DNA of 8,610 bases from Rhodocyclaceae bacterium (GCA_013821865.1 PNJM01000096.1:1-8610); one strand, 5' to 3'. Shown: positions 1-6,624, counted from the stretch's first letter. The notes: generated from the letters alone by a model not told the origin. Numbers and translations: made by a program.

Positions 1-133
1 CCCCCGGCGTGGCGAGGAACATGCCGATCACCGCGCAGAAGACGATGAGCGACACCACCCGCGGCTTCGTCAACTGGAAATACTGGTGCAGGCGATACAG
101 GAACGAATGGCTGTGGGAATGCAGTGCCTTCAT
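1..133 (-). CDS. ctaB: Protoheme IX farnesyltransferase (heme O synthase), N-terminal 44 codons only
   Basis: This is the start of the enzyme that attaches a farnesyl group to heme B to make heme O, the first step towards the heme A used by the oxidase encoded alongside. It is an integral membrane prenyltransferase of the UbiA superfamily. The visible N-terminus carries the family hallmark LTKPRVVSL at residues 21-29, followed by the start of the first membrane helix ([16 protein letters not shown]). The Asp-rich catalytic motifs would lie beyond the left edge and cannot be checked. The ATG at 131-133 is the first possible start, because an in-frame TGA lies eight codons upstream. No clear Shine-Dalgarno is seen. 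A short HSHSHS stretch lies at residues 5-10. The gene lies 74 bases downstream of the SCO-like gene on the same strand and is probably co-transcribed with it. The name cyoE is also used, but the aa3 context favours ctaB. Confidence 0.9.
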   Translation of the reverse strand, partial: MKALHSHSHSFLYRLHQYFQLTKPRVVSLIVFCAVIGMFLATPG

Positions 134-207
134 CGGCGGAAATCTCGTTCTGGTTCAGGCGTTGTGGGAGGGGAATCTACCATGCCGGGCCGGCGCGGGA
201 AAGGCTT

Positions 208-771
208 TCAACCGGCGCCGATGCGCCCCGGGCGCAACAGGCGCCCCAGGTCCTTGATGATGCCCCGCGGGTCCGGGTTCTCCGGAAAGCGCATCATCAG
301 GTTGCCCATCGGATCGACCACGTACAGGTGAGCGTCACGGTCGCGCGGCGCCGGCAGGGCCGCCAGCAGCGGCGAGCCCGCCGCCCGCACGACAAGCGTA
401 CCCTCGTACTCGGCCAGCAAGCCGGGTGCGGGCGGCACGTCATCGGAGAGCAGCCAGACGCGCTCGACGCGGATCATGTCCTTGCCCTGGGCGGTGCGCA
501 CCTGGCGCATGGTGTAGAGCTTGGAGCGGCAGCGCTCGTCGCAGGCGCCGGCGTCGGCGTACAGAAGAATCCACTTGCCTTTCATCGCGGCGAAATCGAA
601 CGCGGTTCCGTCCAGCGTCTTCAGCGGCCCGGCCGGCAGTTGCGTCGGCGCGATCAGATCGCCGTGGTTCATGCGCTTTTCCGGCTGCCAGACATAGTAG
701 GCGACATAGGCGGCCACCAGAGGGAAGGCGGCCACCAGGGCAATCAGGATCAGGGTGGTTCTGGCTTTCAC
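208..771 (-). CDS. Membrane-anchored SCO/thioredoxin-like protein, putative oxidase copper chaperone
   Basis: This 187-residue protein has one N-terminal membrane helix (about residues 5-27) and a periplasmic thioredoxin-like domain. The domain carries a Cys-x3-Cys pair (C77, C81) after the strand WILLYADAG, and a histidine (H148) just before the strand LYVVDPMGN. Two cysteines and a distal histidine are the copper ligands in SCO1/SenC proteins, which help load the CuA site of subunit II. However, the usual proline after the second cysteine is absent (CDERCR), and overall similarity to true SCO looks low. A thiol-redox role is therefore also possible. The start is a GTG at 769-771 that overlaps the SURF1 stop in a GTGA arrangement, which suggests translational coupling. 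The frame stays open upstream to an ATG at 847-849, but that start would lie deep within SURF1. Betaproteobacterial cox clusters, from memory, often carry such a gene after SURF1. Confidence 0.75.
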   Translation of the reverse strand: MKARTTLILIALVAAFPLVAAYVAYYVWQPEKRMNHGDLIAPTQLPAGPLKTLDGTAFDFAAMKGKWILLYADAGACDERCRSKLYTMRQVRTAQGKDMIRVERVWLLSDDVPPAPGLLAEYEGTLVVRAAGSPLLAALPAPRDRDAHLYVVDPMGNLMMRFPENPDPRGIIKDLGRLLRPGRIGAG

Positions 772-1484
772 GATTCCTCTTCCTTTTTGCGCCGCCTGAG
801 CCGGAGGATCAGTACGGCGGCGGGCAACATCACGGCAAAGGCGTACCACTGGAAAGCGATGAAGCGGTGCTTGGTGGCGTTCACGTCGGGCGGTTCCCAG
901 TCGCGCGCCAGGCCGTCCTCGGCGGGACTGGTCTGGCGGATCACCACCGGTTGCACTTCCATCCCGGCCCAGGCGCGGAAGCGTTCGACGGTCAGGTTCT
1001 CCCAGATGTTCCCTTCCCGGGTGGCGGAAGACAGTTCGACGAAGCGCCCGCGAGGCGCACGGGCCACCCCTGTCACCTCCACGATGCCGGCCGGCGTCGT
1101 GAATTGCGGCAGTTCGCTGCGCAGCCGCGGCGCCGCGACCCAGCCGCGGTACACCAGCACGTGCATGCCGCCACCGAGCTTCAGCGGCGTCACGACATGG
1201 AAGCCGGGCTTGCCGCGATGCATCTTGTTGTCGACCAGGATCGTCCTGTCGGCCACCCAGCTGCCGCGCGCCGCCACCGGGCGCCAGTCCATGAAAGCCG
1301 GATCGGCCGGCGCGGCGGCGATAAGGACGGGCGGCTCCTGCCGCAACGTCTCGATGCGCAGCCGCAGCGCCTCTTTATCCTGCGCGCGCCCCAGTTGCCA
1401 ATTGCCGAGCAGGATGAAAACGGCGACCAGCAGCGCCCCGGCAATGAACCCGAGCACCCGGAAAACCGGCGAACTCAGGCGCAC
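768..1484 (-). CDS. SURF1 family cytochrome oxidase assembly protein
   Basis: SURF1 (Shy1 in yeast) is an inner-membrane protein that assists insertion of heme A into subunit I. The 238-residue product has the family architecture: a helix at about residues 7-26, a periplasmic domain, and a second helix at about 209-227 with a basic tail. Family motifs are clear: GNWQLGRAQDKEAL (27-40) after the first helix, DNKMHRGKPGFHVVTPL and VLVYRGWV in the middle, and KHRFIAFQWYAFA (205-217) leading into the second helix. The start is GTG at 1482-1484. An in-frame TAG lies four codons upstream, and the first internal Met is beyond the N-terminal helix, so GTG is the best choice. Its stop overlaps the next gene's start. 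It faces away from the DUF2909 gene across a 70-base gap that should hold its promoter. Confidence 0.93.
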   Translation of the reverse strand: MRLSSPVFRVLGFIAGALLVAVFILLGNWQLGRAQDKEALRLRIETLRQEPPVLIAAAPADPAFMDWRPVAARGSWVADRTILVDNKMHRGKPGFHVVTPLKLGGGMHVLVYRGWVAAPRLRSELPQFTTPAGIVEVTGVARAPRGRFVELSSATREGNIWENLTVERFRAWAGMEVQPVVIRQTSPAEDGLARDWEPPDVNATKHRFIAFQWYAFAVMLPAAVLILRLRRRKKEEES

Positions 1485-1554
1485 GCCTGCAAACTATTCT
1501 GGCAGGACATGGCCGACTGGTTTAGACTTCAAGCACCGCCGTGGCCATATCATC
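1485..1554. promoter_or_regulatory. Divergent intergenic region between SURF1 and DUF2909 genes
   Basis: This 70-base gap separates two divergently transcribed genes. A promoter for the SURF1/SCO-like/ctaB unit is expected here, because the upstream coxC transcript meets a terminator at 1751-1777. A promoter for the DUF2909 gene is expected too. The only hexamers I can offer are weak: CTGGCA at 1499-1504 and TAGACT at 1523-1528 on the plus strand, 18 bases apart. No convincing minus-strand pair is seen. The assignment rests on gene arrangement more than on motif quality. Confidence 0.4.
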
Positions 1555-1752
1555 ATGCGCATTGTCGTCGTCATCTTCCTGATCCTGATCGTGCTGAGCC
1601 TCGGCTCGGCGCTGTTCTTCCTCTACCGCGATCGCGGACAGGGCAGCACGCGCACCGTCAAGGCGCTGGCCCTGCGCGTCGGGCTGTCCATCACCCTGTT
1701 CCTGATCCTCATGGGCGGATATTACTTCGGCCTGATCGGCCAGCGGCTCTAA
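1555..1752 (+). CDS. DUF2909 family twin-transmembrane protein
   Basis: This 65-residue protein consists of two hydrophobic helices (about residues 3-23 and 40-60) joined by a short polar, positively charged loop (YRDRGQGSTRTVKAL). The sequence matches my recollection of the DUF2909 family, small proteins found next to SURF1 and coxC in betaproteobacteria. No biochemical role is established that I know of; the neighbourhood suggests oxidase assembly or stability. The ATG at 1555 is the only reasonable start because the first helix begins immediately after it. No strong ribosome binding site is visible. It is the only plus-strand gene within the oxidase locus and runs convergently into coxC. 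Its TAA stop sits inside the A-run that forms the T-tract of the coxC terminator on the other strand. Confidence 0.82.
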   Translation: MRIVVVIFLILIVLSLGSALFFLYRDRGQGSTRTVKALALRVGLSITLFLILMGGYYFGLIGQRL

Positions 1753-1777
1753 AAAAGACGCCGCAGCGAGTGCGGCG
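1751..1777 (-). terminator. Intrinsic terminator of the coxB-coxC unit
   Basis: A perfect 7-base-pair stem (CGCCGCA at 1759-1765 pairing with TGCGGCG at 1771-1777, 5-base loop) is followed on the minus strand by TCTTTTTT. This is a good rho-independent terminator about 57 bases past the coxC stop. Its T-tract comes from the run of six A at 1751-1756, which overlaps the stop codon of the convergent DUF2909 gene. Confidence 0.75.
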
Positions 1778-1795
1778 CGCATCTCCTTCTTCCGC

Positions 1796-1830
1796 AGGCC
1801 GAAGTCCGCGGCCTCCTCCTTGGTTTTTTC
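1796..1830 (+). terminator. Possible terminator of the DUF2909 gene
   Basis: A 6-base-pair stem (AGGCCG at 1796-1801 pairing with CGGCCT at 1809-1814, 7-base loop) is followed nine bases later by a run of six T at 1824-1829 on the plus strand. The gap between stem and T-run is longer than usual, so this is a weak candidate. Its position just before the convergent coxC stop suits a terminator. Confidence 0.35.
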
Positions 1831-1834
1831 CTTG

Positions 1835-2686
1835 TTACATCCAGTAGACGAAGATAAACAGCAGCAGCCAGACCACGTCGACGAAGTGCCAGTACCAGGC
1901 CACCGCCTCGAAGGCGAAGTGATGCTCTGGCTTGAAGTGTCCGGCCAGGACGCGGAACAGGATGACGATCAGCATGGTGGCGCCGAGAGTGACGTGCAGC
2001 CCGTGGAAGCCGGTCAGCATGAAGAAGGTCGTCCCGTAGATGCCCGTCGTCAGCTTGAGGTTCAGCTCCTGGTAGGCATGCACGTATTCGTACGCCTGCA
2101 GGCTGAGGAAGGTCAGGCCCAGCAGTATGGTGGCCGCCAGCCAGAGCTTGAGCTGCCCGCGGTTGTTCTTCAGCAGCCCCCAGTGCGCCACGGTGAGCGT
2201 CGCGCCTGACGAAAGCAGCAGCAGGGTGTTGATGGCCGGGATGCCCCAGGCGCCCATCGGCGAGAAATGCTCCTTGAAGGCGGGGCCCGCGCTCGGCCAC
2301 TGGCTGCCGAAGCCCGGATAGAGGAACTGCTGGTGTTCCAGGCCGGCGAGGTCGGGCACTGACAGCACGCGCACGTAGAACAGCGCGCCGAAGAAGGCGG
2401 CGAAGAACATCACTTCGGAGAAGATGAACCAGCTCATGCTCCAGCGGAACGAGGCGTCGACGCGCGCATTGTACTTGCCGCCCTCGGATTCGCGGATCAC
2501 CGTGCCGAACCAGCCGAACAGCATGAACACCAGCACGGCAAAGCCGGCCAGCAGCACGTAGGGGCCGAAGGCAACCTTGTTGATCCACAGCACGGCCCCC
2601 GTGGCCATAAGGAACAGGGCCGTCGAGCCGACCACCGGCCAGTGGCTGGGCTCGGGAACGAAGTAGCGGCTTGCCTGCTGATTCAT
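1835..2686 (-). CDS. coxC: Cytochrome c oxidase subunit III
   Basis: Subunit III of the aa3 oxidase is a heme-free, seven-helix membrane protein that binds lipid, stabilises subunit I and supports proton uptake. The 283-residue product is full length. Recognisable features are the conserved SEVMFF segment (S90-F95) with its membrane-buried glutamate E91, GFHGLHVTLG (226-235) with H228 and H231, and the C-terminal helix EAVAWYWHFVDVVWLLLF (260-277). A long loop follows helix three (about 105-145, LEHQQFLYPGFGSQWPS region), which I recall as usual for betaproteobacterial subunit III. The start ATG at 2684-2686 is fixed by a strong AGGAGG upstream. The frame is open far into the upstream genes, but that extension has no oxidase-like sequence. 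It is the last gene of the structural unit, 26 bases after DUF2970 and followed by a terminator. Confidence 0.96.
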   Translation of the reverse strand: MNQQASRYFVPEPSHWPVVGSTALFLMATGAVLWINKVAFGPYVLLAGFAVLVFMLFGWFGTVIRESEGGKYNARVDASFRWSMSWFIFSEVMFFAAFFGALFYVRVLSVPDLAGLEHQQFLYPGFGSQWPSAGPAFKEHFSPMGAWGIPAINTLLLLSSGATLTVAHWGLLKNNRGQLKLWLAATILLGLTFLSLQAYEYVHAYQELNLKLTTGIYGTTFFMLTGFHGLHVTLGATMLIVILFRVLAGHFKPEHHFAFEAVAWYWHFVDVVWLLLFIFVYWM

Positions 2687-2691
2687 GTTTG

Positions 2692-2697
2692 CCTCCT
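2692..2697 (-). promoter_or_regulatory. Shine-Dalgarno of coxC
   Basis: AGGAGG on the minus strand, five bases before the ATG at 2684-2686. It is the strongest ribosome binding site in the window and decides the coxC start within a much longer open frame. Confidence 0.85.
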
Positions 2698-2712
2698 GGG
2701 TCGTGAAATACT

Positions 2713-2925
2713 TTATTGAGTGGTGATGACGCGGACTATCAGGATCAGCGTCAAAACAAACAGCACCACGCCGATGACGCCGACGATCAGGACATGCAGG
2801 GGGTTCAAAGTCCCCATGTCCTGTTCGTGGTCGCTCTTGCGGCGCACGCCGAAGAACGCCGAAAAAACGGTACGCACCACCTGAAACGGGCCTGCCTTGC
2901 GCGGTTCCATGACATGTTCCGCCAT
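2713..2925 (-). CDS. DUF2970 family single-pass membrane protein
   Basis: This is a 70-residue protein with a basic amphipathic N-terminal half and one C-terminal membrane helix (about residues 44-66). The segment FSAFFGVRRKSDHEQD (21-36) followed by LNPLHVLIVGVIG matches the DUF2970 pattern as I remember it. The family is commonly found between ctaG and coxC in betaproteobacteria and has no proven function; a role in oxidase assembly is inferred from position. The ATG directly abuts the TAG stop of ctaG with no intervening base, which suggests coupled translation. M6 (ATG at 2908-2910) is a second possible start and has a GCGGAA-like sequence upstream. CoxC follows after 26 bases. Confidence 0.82.
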   Translation of the reverse strand: MAEHVMEPRKAGPFQVVRTVFSAFFGVRRKSDHEQDMGTLNPLHVLIVGVIGVVLFVLTLILIVRVITTQ

Positions 2926-3492
2926 CTAGACCCCCGGCTTGCGCGGCTCCGGCGCCGTCGCCGTGGCCGTGCCCGCCACCTCGAAGAAGGTGTAGGACAG
3001 CGTAATCGTATTCACCTCCTTCGGCAGCGCCGGGTCGATCACGAAGACGACCGGCATCTCCTTCGCCTCGCCGGCTCCGAGCGTCTGGCGCGCGAAGCAG
3101 AAGCAGTCCAGCTTCCTGAAATGCTGCCCCGCCAGCTGCGGGCCGTAGCTCGGGATCGCCTGGCCGGTCACCGCGCGGTCGCGCGTGTTCTGCACCAGGT
3201 ATTTCACGTGCACCAGCTCGCCCGGATGCACTGTCACGCTGGCCTGGCCGGGCTTGAAACTCCACGGCAGACCGTGTGTGTTGGCGTCGAACTCGATGGT
3301 GACACGGCGCGTGGTGTCCACCTGCGTGCTGCGCACCGGATCGTCCGCGTTGAGCAGGTTGTTGATGCCGGTGACCTCGCAGATCTTCTGGTAGAACGGC
3401 ACCAGGGCGTAGCCGAAGCCGAACATGACCGCCGCCACCACCACCAGCCGGGTGAGCGTGCGCTTGTTGTCGCTGCGCGTTTCGCTGTTCAT
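2926..3492 (-). CDS. ctaG: Cytochrome c oxidase assembly protein CtaG/Cox11, copper delivery to CuB
   Basis: CtaG (Cox11) is a membrane-anchored periplasmic copper protein that inserts CuB into subunit I. The 188-residue product has a short cytoplasmic tail, one helix (about 13-31) and an immunoglobulin-like periplasmic domain. The copper-binding CFCF motif is at residues 130-133, within KLDCFCFARQTLGAGE. The conserved membrane-proximal cysteine is C38, in VPFYQKICEVTG. The run MPVVFVIDPALP (146-157) is also typical. I chose the ATG at 3490-3492 because it overlaps the stop of the upstream 37-residue gene as ATGA. An in-frame ATG four codons earlier (3502-3504) would add MDGR and overlap that gene by 16 bases. 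CtaG precedes DUF2970 with no gap. Confidence 0.95.
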   Translation of the reverse strand: MNSETRSDNKRTLTRLVVVAAVMFGFGYALVPFYQKICEVTGINNLLNADDPVRSTQVDTTRRVTIEFDANTHGLPWSFKPGQASVTVHPGELVHVKYLVQNTRDRAVTGQAIPSYGPQLAGQHFRKLDCFCFARQTLGAGEAKEMPVVFVIDPALPKEVNTITLSYTFFEVAGTATATAPEPRKPGV

Positions 3493-3602
3493 CCGACCAT
3501 CCACTTGCGCAGGAAATAGCCGACGAGCATTGCCAGGCCGATGGACGCGGCGATCAGCGCCGTGCGGCGGTTGCGTGAACTCCGTTGCGGATCGGTGCGC
3601 AT
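3489..3602 (-). CDS. Small single-helix protein, probable cytochrome oxidase small assembly protein
   Basis: A 37-codon frame fills the space between coxA and ctaG. It encodes a strongly basic N-terminus (MRTDPQRSSRNRRT), one hydrophobic helix (about residues 15-31, ALIAASIGLAMLVGYFL) and a short RKWMVG tail. Its ATG lies 10 bases after the coxA stop, and its TGA overlaps the ctaG ATG. That tight fit supports a real gene translated as part of the operon. Small proteins at this place are annotated in betaproteobacteria as cytochrome oxidase small assembly proteins; the match here is by position, length and topology, from memory. No good Shine-Dalgarno is visible, so reinitiation after coxA is possible. 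It is short enough that automated gene finders could miss it. Confidence 0.72.
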   Translation of the reverse strand: MRTDPQRSSRNRRTALIAASIGLAMLVGYFLRKWMVG

Positions 3603-3612
3603 CGGCAATGTC

Positions 3613-5208
3613 TTATTTCAGGATCGGCGGCTCTTCGAAACTATGGTGGGGCGGAGGCGAGGGCAGCGTCCACTCCAGGCCGGTCGCGCCTTCCCAGGGC
3701 TTGTCCGCCGCCTTTTCGCCGCCGCGGATGGTCTTCAGCACGACGTAGAGGAAGAGCAGCTGGCTCAGGCCGAAGACGAAGGCGCCATAGGTCGAAACCT
3801 GGTTGAAGTCGGTGAACTGCAGCGCGTAATCGGGGATGCGGCGCGGCATGCCGGCCAGCCCGAGGAAGTGCTGCGGGAAGAAGGCGGCGTTGAAGGAGAT
3901 GAAGGACAGCCAGAAATGCCATTTGCCCAGCGTCTCGTCGTACATGTGGCCGGTCCATTTCGGCAGCCAGTAATAGACACCGGCGAACGCTGAGTAGAGC
4001 GCCCCCGCCACCATGACGTAGTGGAAGTGCGCGACGACGTAATAGGTGTCCTGCAGCTGCACGTCCACCGAAGTCATCGACAGCACCAGGCCGGTGAAGC
4101 CGCCGATGGTGAACAGGAAGAGGAAGCCGATGGCGAACAGCATGGGCGTCTCGAAGGTCATCGAGCCGCGCCACATGGTGGCGACCCAGTTGAACACTTT
4201 CACGCCGGTCGGCACGGCGATCAGCATGGTCGCGTACATGAAGTAGAGCTGGCCGGCCACCGGCATGCCCACCACATACATGTGGTGCGCCCAGACGATG
4301 AACGAGATCAGCGCGATCGAAGCGATGGCATACACCATCGAGGTGTAGCCGAAGATCGGCTTGCGGGCGAAGGCCGGGATGACGTGCGAGATGACGCCGA
4401 AGGCCGGCAGGGCGATGATGTACACCTCGGGATGGCCGAAGAACCAGAAGATGTGCTGGAACATCACCGGGTCGCCGCCGCCGGCCGCGTTGAAGAAGCT
4501 GGTGCCGAAATGGCGGTCCGTCAGGATCATGGTCACCGCGCCCGCCAGCACCGGCATCACGGCGATGAGCAGGTAGGCGGTGACGAGCCAGGTCCAGCAG
4601 AACATCGGCAGGCGCATCAGGGTCATGCCGGGGGCGCGCATGTTGAGGATCGTCGTGATGATGTTGATCGATCCCATGATCGAGGACATGCCGAGGATGT
4701 GCACCGCGAAGATGGCCATGTCCATGCCCATGCCCATCTGGACAGACAGCGGCGGATAGAGCGTCCAGCCGGTGCCGGCCGCGCCGCCGGTGACGAACAT
4801 GGAGGCGGTCAGCAGGATGCCGGCGGGCGGCAGCAGCCAGAAGCTCCAGTTGTTCATGCGGGCGAAGGCCATGTCGGGCGCGCCGATCATCATCGGGATC
4901 ATCCAGTTGGCGAAGCCGACGAAGGCCGGCATGATCGCGCCGAACACCATGATCAGGCCGTGCAGGGTGATCATCTGGTTGAAGAACTCGGGCGAGACGT
5001 ATTGCAGCCCCGGCTGGAACAGTTCGGCCCGGATGATCAGGGCCATGGCGCCGCCGACCATGAACATGGCGAAGCTGAACCACAGGTACATCGTGCCGAT
5101 GTCCTTGTGGTTGGTGGTGGTGACCCAGCGCATCAGTCCGGTGGGATGGTGCCCGTGGCCGTGCGCGGCGTCATGCGCCCCGTGTACGTGTACGTTTGCC
5201 GCTTCCAT
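3613..5208 (-). CDS. coxA: Cytochrome c oxidase subunit I (aa3-type, heme-copper catalytic subunit)
   Basis: This is the catalytic subunit, which reduces O2 to water at the heme a3-CuB centre and pumps protons. The 531-residue product has about twelve helices and all redox ligands. These are H83 and H396 for heme a, H394 for heme a3, and H259, H308 and H309 for CuB, with Y263 available for the His-Tyr cross-link. Proton-path residues are present too: D112 and N119 ([11 protein letters not shown]), E261 in GHPEVY, and K337 in PTGVKVF. This pattern is A1-type. Positions sit exactly 17 below Paracoccus denitrificans numbering from CuB onward. Two oddities are a histidine-rich N-terminus (seven His in residues 7-21) and glutamine (Q386) where the Paracoccus Mg-site histidine stands. 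The ATG at 5206-5208 is chosen for its AAGGAG site; the longer open frame upstream reaches into coxB. CoxB ends 40 bases before it. Confidence 0.97.
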   Translation of the reverse strand: MEAANVHVHGAHDAAHGHGHHPTGLMRWVTTTNHKDIGTMYLWFSFAMFMVGGAMALIIRAELFQPGLQYVSPEFFNQMITLHGLIMVFGAIMPAFVGFANWMIPMMIGAPDMAFARMNNWSFWLLPPAGILLTASMFVTGGAAGTGWTLYPPLSVQMGMGMDMAIFAVHILGMSSIMGSINIITTILNMRAPGMTLMRLPMFCWTWLVTAYLLIAVMPVLAGAVTMILTDRHFGTSFFNAAGGGDPVMFQHIFWFFGHPEVYIIALPAFGVISHVIPAFARKPIFGYTSMVYAIASIALISFIVWAHHMYVVGMPVAGQLYFMYATMLIAVPTGVKVFNWVATMWRGSMTFETPMLFAIGFLFLFTIGGFTGLVLSMTSVDVQLQDTYYVVAHFHYVMVAGALYSAFAGVYYWLPKWTGHMYDETLGKWHFWLSFISFNAAFFPQHFLGLAGMPRRIPDYALQFTDFNQVSTYGAFVFGLSQLLFLYVVLKTIRGGEKAADKPWEGATGLEWTLPSPPPHHSFEEPPILK

Positions 5209-5213
5209 AGTGT

Positions 5214-5219
5214 CTCCTT
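5214..5219 (-). promoter_or_regulatory. Shine-Dalgarno of coxA
   Basis: AAGGAG on the minus strand, five bases before the ATG at 5206-5208. It fixes the coxA start and excludes the in-frame extension that runs into the end of coxB. Confidence 0.85.
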
Positions 5220-5248
5220 GCGATTCCCTGAGTCCGTGTCCGCCGCCC

Positions 5249-6382
5249 TTACTTGCGCGCCGCCTTGATCTCGCCCGGCTGGGCCATGTCGGCCGCCTTG
5301 TTGCCCCAGGCATTGCGCGTGTAGGTGACGACAGCCGCGATCTCGACATCGCTGAGCTGCTTGCCGAAGGCCGCCATCGCGGTGCCGGGACGGCCGTTCA
5401 GCACCGTGCCGATCTGCACATCCTTGGGGCCCATGACAACCTTGGAGCCGTCGAGCGCCGGGAAAGTGCCGGGCACGCCCTTGCCGGTGGCCTGATGGCA
5501 GGCGACGCAGTTGGCGGCATACACCTTCTCGCCGCGGCTCTTCAGCTCATCCAGCGTCCAGGTCTTGTTCGGGTCATCCGCAGCGGCGGCCATCAGCTTC
5601 TTCTGCTCTTCGACCCACTTGCTGTATTTCTCGGCGGAAACCGCCTCGACGACGATGGGCATGTAGCCGTGGTCCTTGCCGCACAGCTCGGCGCACTGGC
5701 CGCGGTAGATGCCTTCCTGCTCGACCTTGAACCAGGTGTCGCGGACGAAGCCCGGGATCGCATCCTGCTTGACCGCCAGCGCCGGCACCCACCAGGCATG
5801 AATGACGTCGTTGGCCGTCGTCAGCAGTCTGATCTTCTTGCCTACCGGCACCACGAGATGACGATCCGTCTCGAGCAGGTAGTGCTCGCCCTTCGGCGCC
5901 TTGCCGTTGATCTGCTCGGGCGGCGTAGCCAGCGTGGCGATGAATCGGATGCCCTCGCCCTCGCCCTTGATGTAGTCGTAGCCCCACTTCCACTGGTAGC
6001 CGGTGGTCTTGATGGTGAGATCCGGATTGGAGGTGTCGCGCATCGCCAGGACGGTGCCGGTCACCGGTATCACCATCAGGATGAGAATCACCAGCGGCAC
6101 CACCGTCCACACGATCTCGACCAGGGTGTTCTCGTGGAACTGGGCAGCCTTGTGGCCCCTGGACTTGCGGTGCGCATAGACCGAATAGAACATCACGCCG
6201 AACACGCCGACGAAGATGATCGTGATGATCACCATCATCCAGTCGTGCAGGCTGAAGATTTCCTGGCCGAGCCTGGTCGCCGGCTTCTGAAAAGTCAGTT
6301 CCCAGGCGGCCTGCGACAAGCCGGAATACAGGGACAAGCCCAGCCCCGCGAGCCCCGCCATGCTGCTAGCCTTTGAAGTCAT
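5249..6382 (-). CDS. coxB: Cytochrome c oxidase subunit II with C-terminal cytochrome c domain
   Basis: Subunit II accepts electrons from cytochrome c through CuA and passes them to heme a. The 377-residue product has a signal peptide (likely cleavage near A25/A26), two membrane helices (about 48-68 and 88-108), and a cupredoxin domain. The CuA ligands are complete: H195, C230, E232, C234, H238 and M241. The aromatic electron-entry patch is YQWKWGYDY (129-137). A linker (about 250-280) leads to a fused class I cytochrome c domain with C292-V-A-C295-H296 binding heme c and M336 as the probable sixth ligand. This fused layout resembles caa3-type subunit II and is longer than the unfused mitochondrial type. 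The start is ATG at 6380-6382; M8 is a weaker alternative. It is the first gene of the structural unit, behind a long leader with an FNR-type site. Confidence 0.97.
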   Translation of the reverse strand: MTSKASSMAGLAGLGLSLYSGLSQAAWELTFQKPATRLGQEIFSLHDWMMVIITIIFVGVFGVMFYSVYAHRKSRGHKAAQFHENTLVEIVWTVVPLVILILMVIPVTGTVLAMRDTSNPDLTIKTTGYQWKWGYDYIKGEGEGIRFIATLATPPEQINGKAPKGEHYLLETDRHLVVPVGKKIRLLTTANDVIHAWWVPALAVKQDAIPGFVRDTWFKVEQEGIYRGQCAELCGKDHGYMPIVVEAVSAEKYSKWVEEQKKLMAAAADDPNKTWTLDELKSRGEKVYAANCVACHQATGKGVPGTFPALDGSKVVMGPKDVQIGTVLNGRPGTAMAAFGKQLSDVEIAAVVTYTRNAWGNKAADMAQPGEIKAARK

Positions 6383-6624
6383 GCTCTAAACCTCGTCACA
6401 AAGAATTCCGTCGAAGCCCTGGCCGTCATCGCGGGCAGCCGAGCGCCGCGACAGGCGAACGCCGGGGTTTTCTCCGGCGATACAGTGTTGGGAGAGACTG
6501 CGAGAATGGCCGACCTGCCGCTCATGGCCGAGAAGCCGAAGCCAAGCCGTACATCGGGGCACGGGCGGTTGCCGCATGCGTCCAGAGCCGTTCCCCTTTG
6601 ATCCTTCCCTTTGGCCGCTTTCCA

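Noticed and set aside
124..1752. 542-codon plus-strand open frame
   Set aside because: Most of it is antisense to the SCO-like and SURF1 genes and shows biased, Arg- and Ala-rich composition with no motif. Only its last 65 codons (DUF2909, from 1555) are a real gene.
1835..3265. Extension of coxC upstream to 3265
   Set aside because: The extra N-terminal part is out-of-frame reading of ctaG and DUF2970; the strong Shine-Dalgarno fixes the start at 2686.
4021..5268. 415-codon plus-strand open frame opposite coxA
   Set aside because: It is rich in His, Arg, Asp and Gly, as expected for the antisense of a GC-rich gene, and CoxA on the other strand has every catalytic residue.
5209..5349. Extension of coxA upstream into coxB
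   Set aside because: The added residues are an Arg/Ser-rich out-of-frame reading of the coxB end; the AAGGAG site supports 5208.
4772..6376. 534-codon plus-strand open frame opposite coxA and coxB
   Set aside because: Antisense shadow across two clear genes; no domain or start signal.
6598..6602. Second TTGAT element in the coxB leader
   Set aside because: Only one half of an FNR site; the matching ATCAA half at the right spacing is absent.
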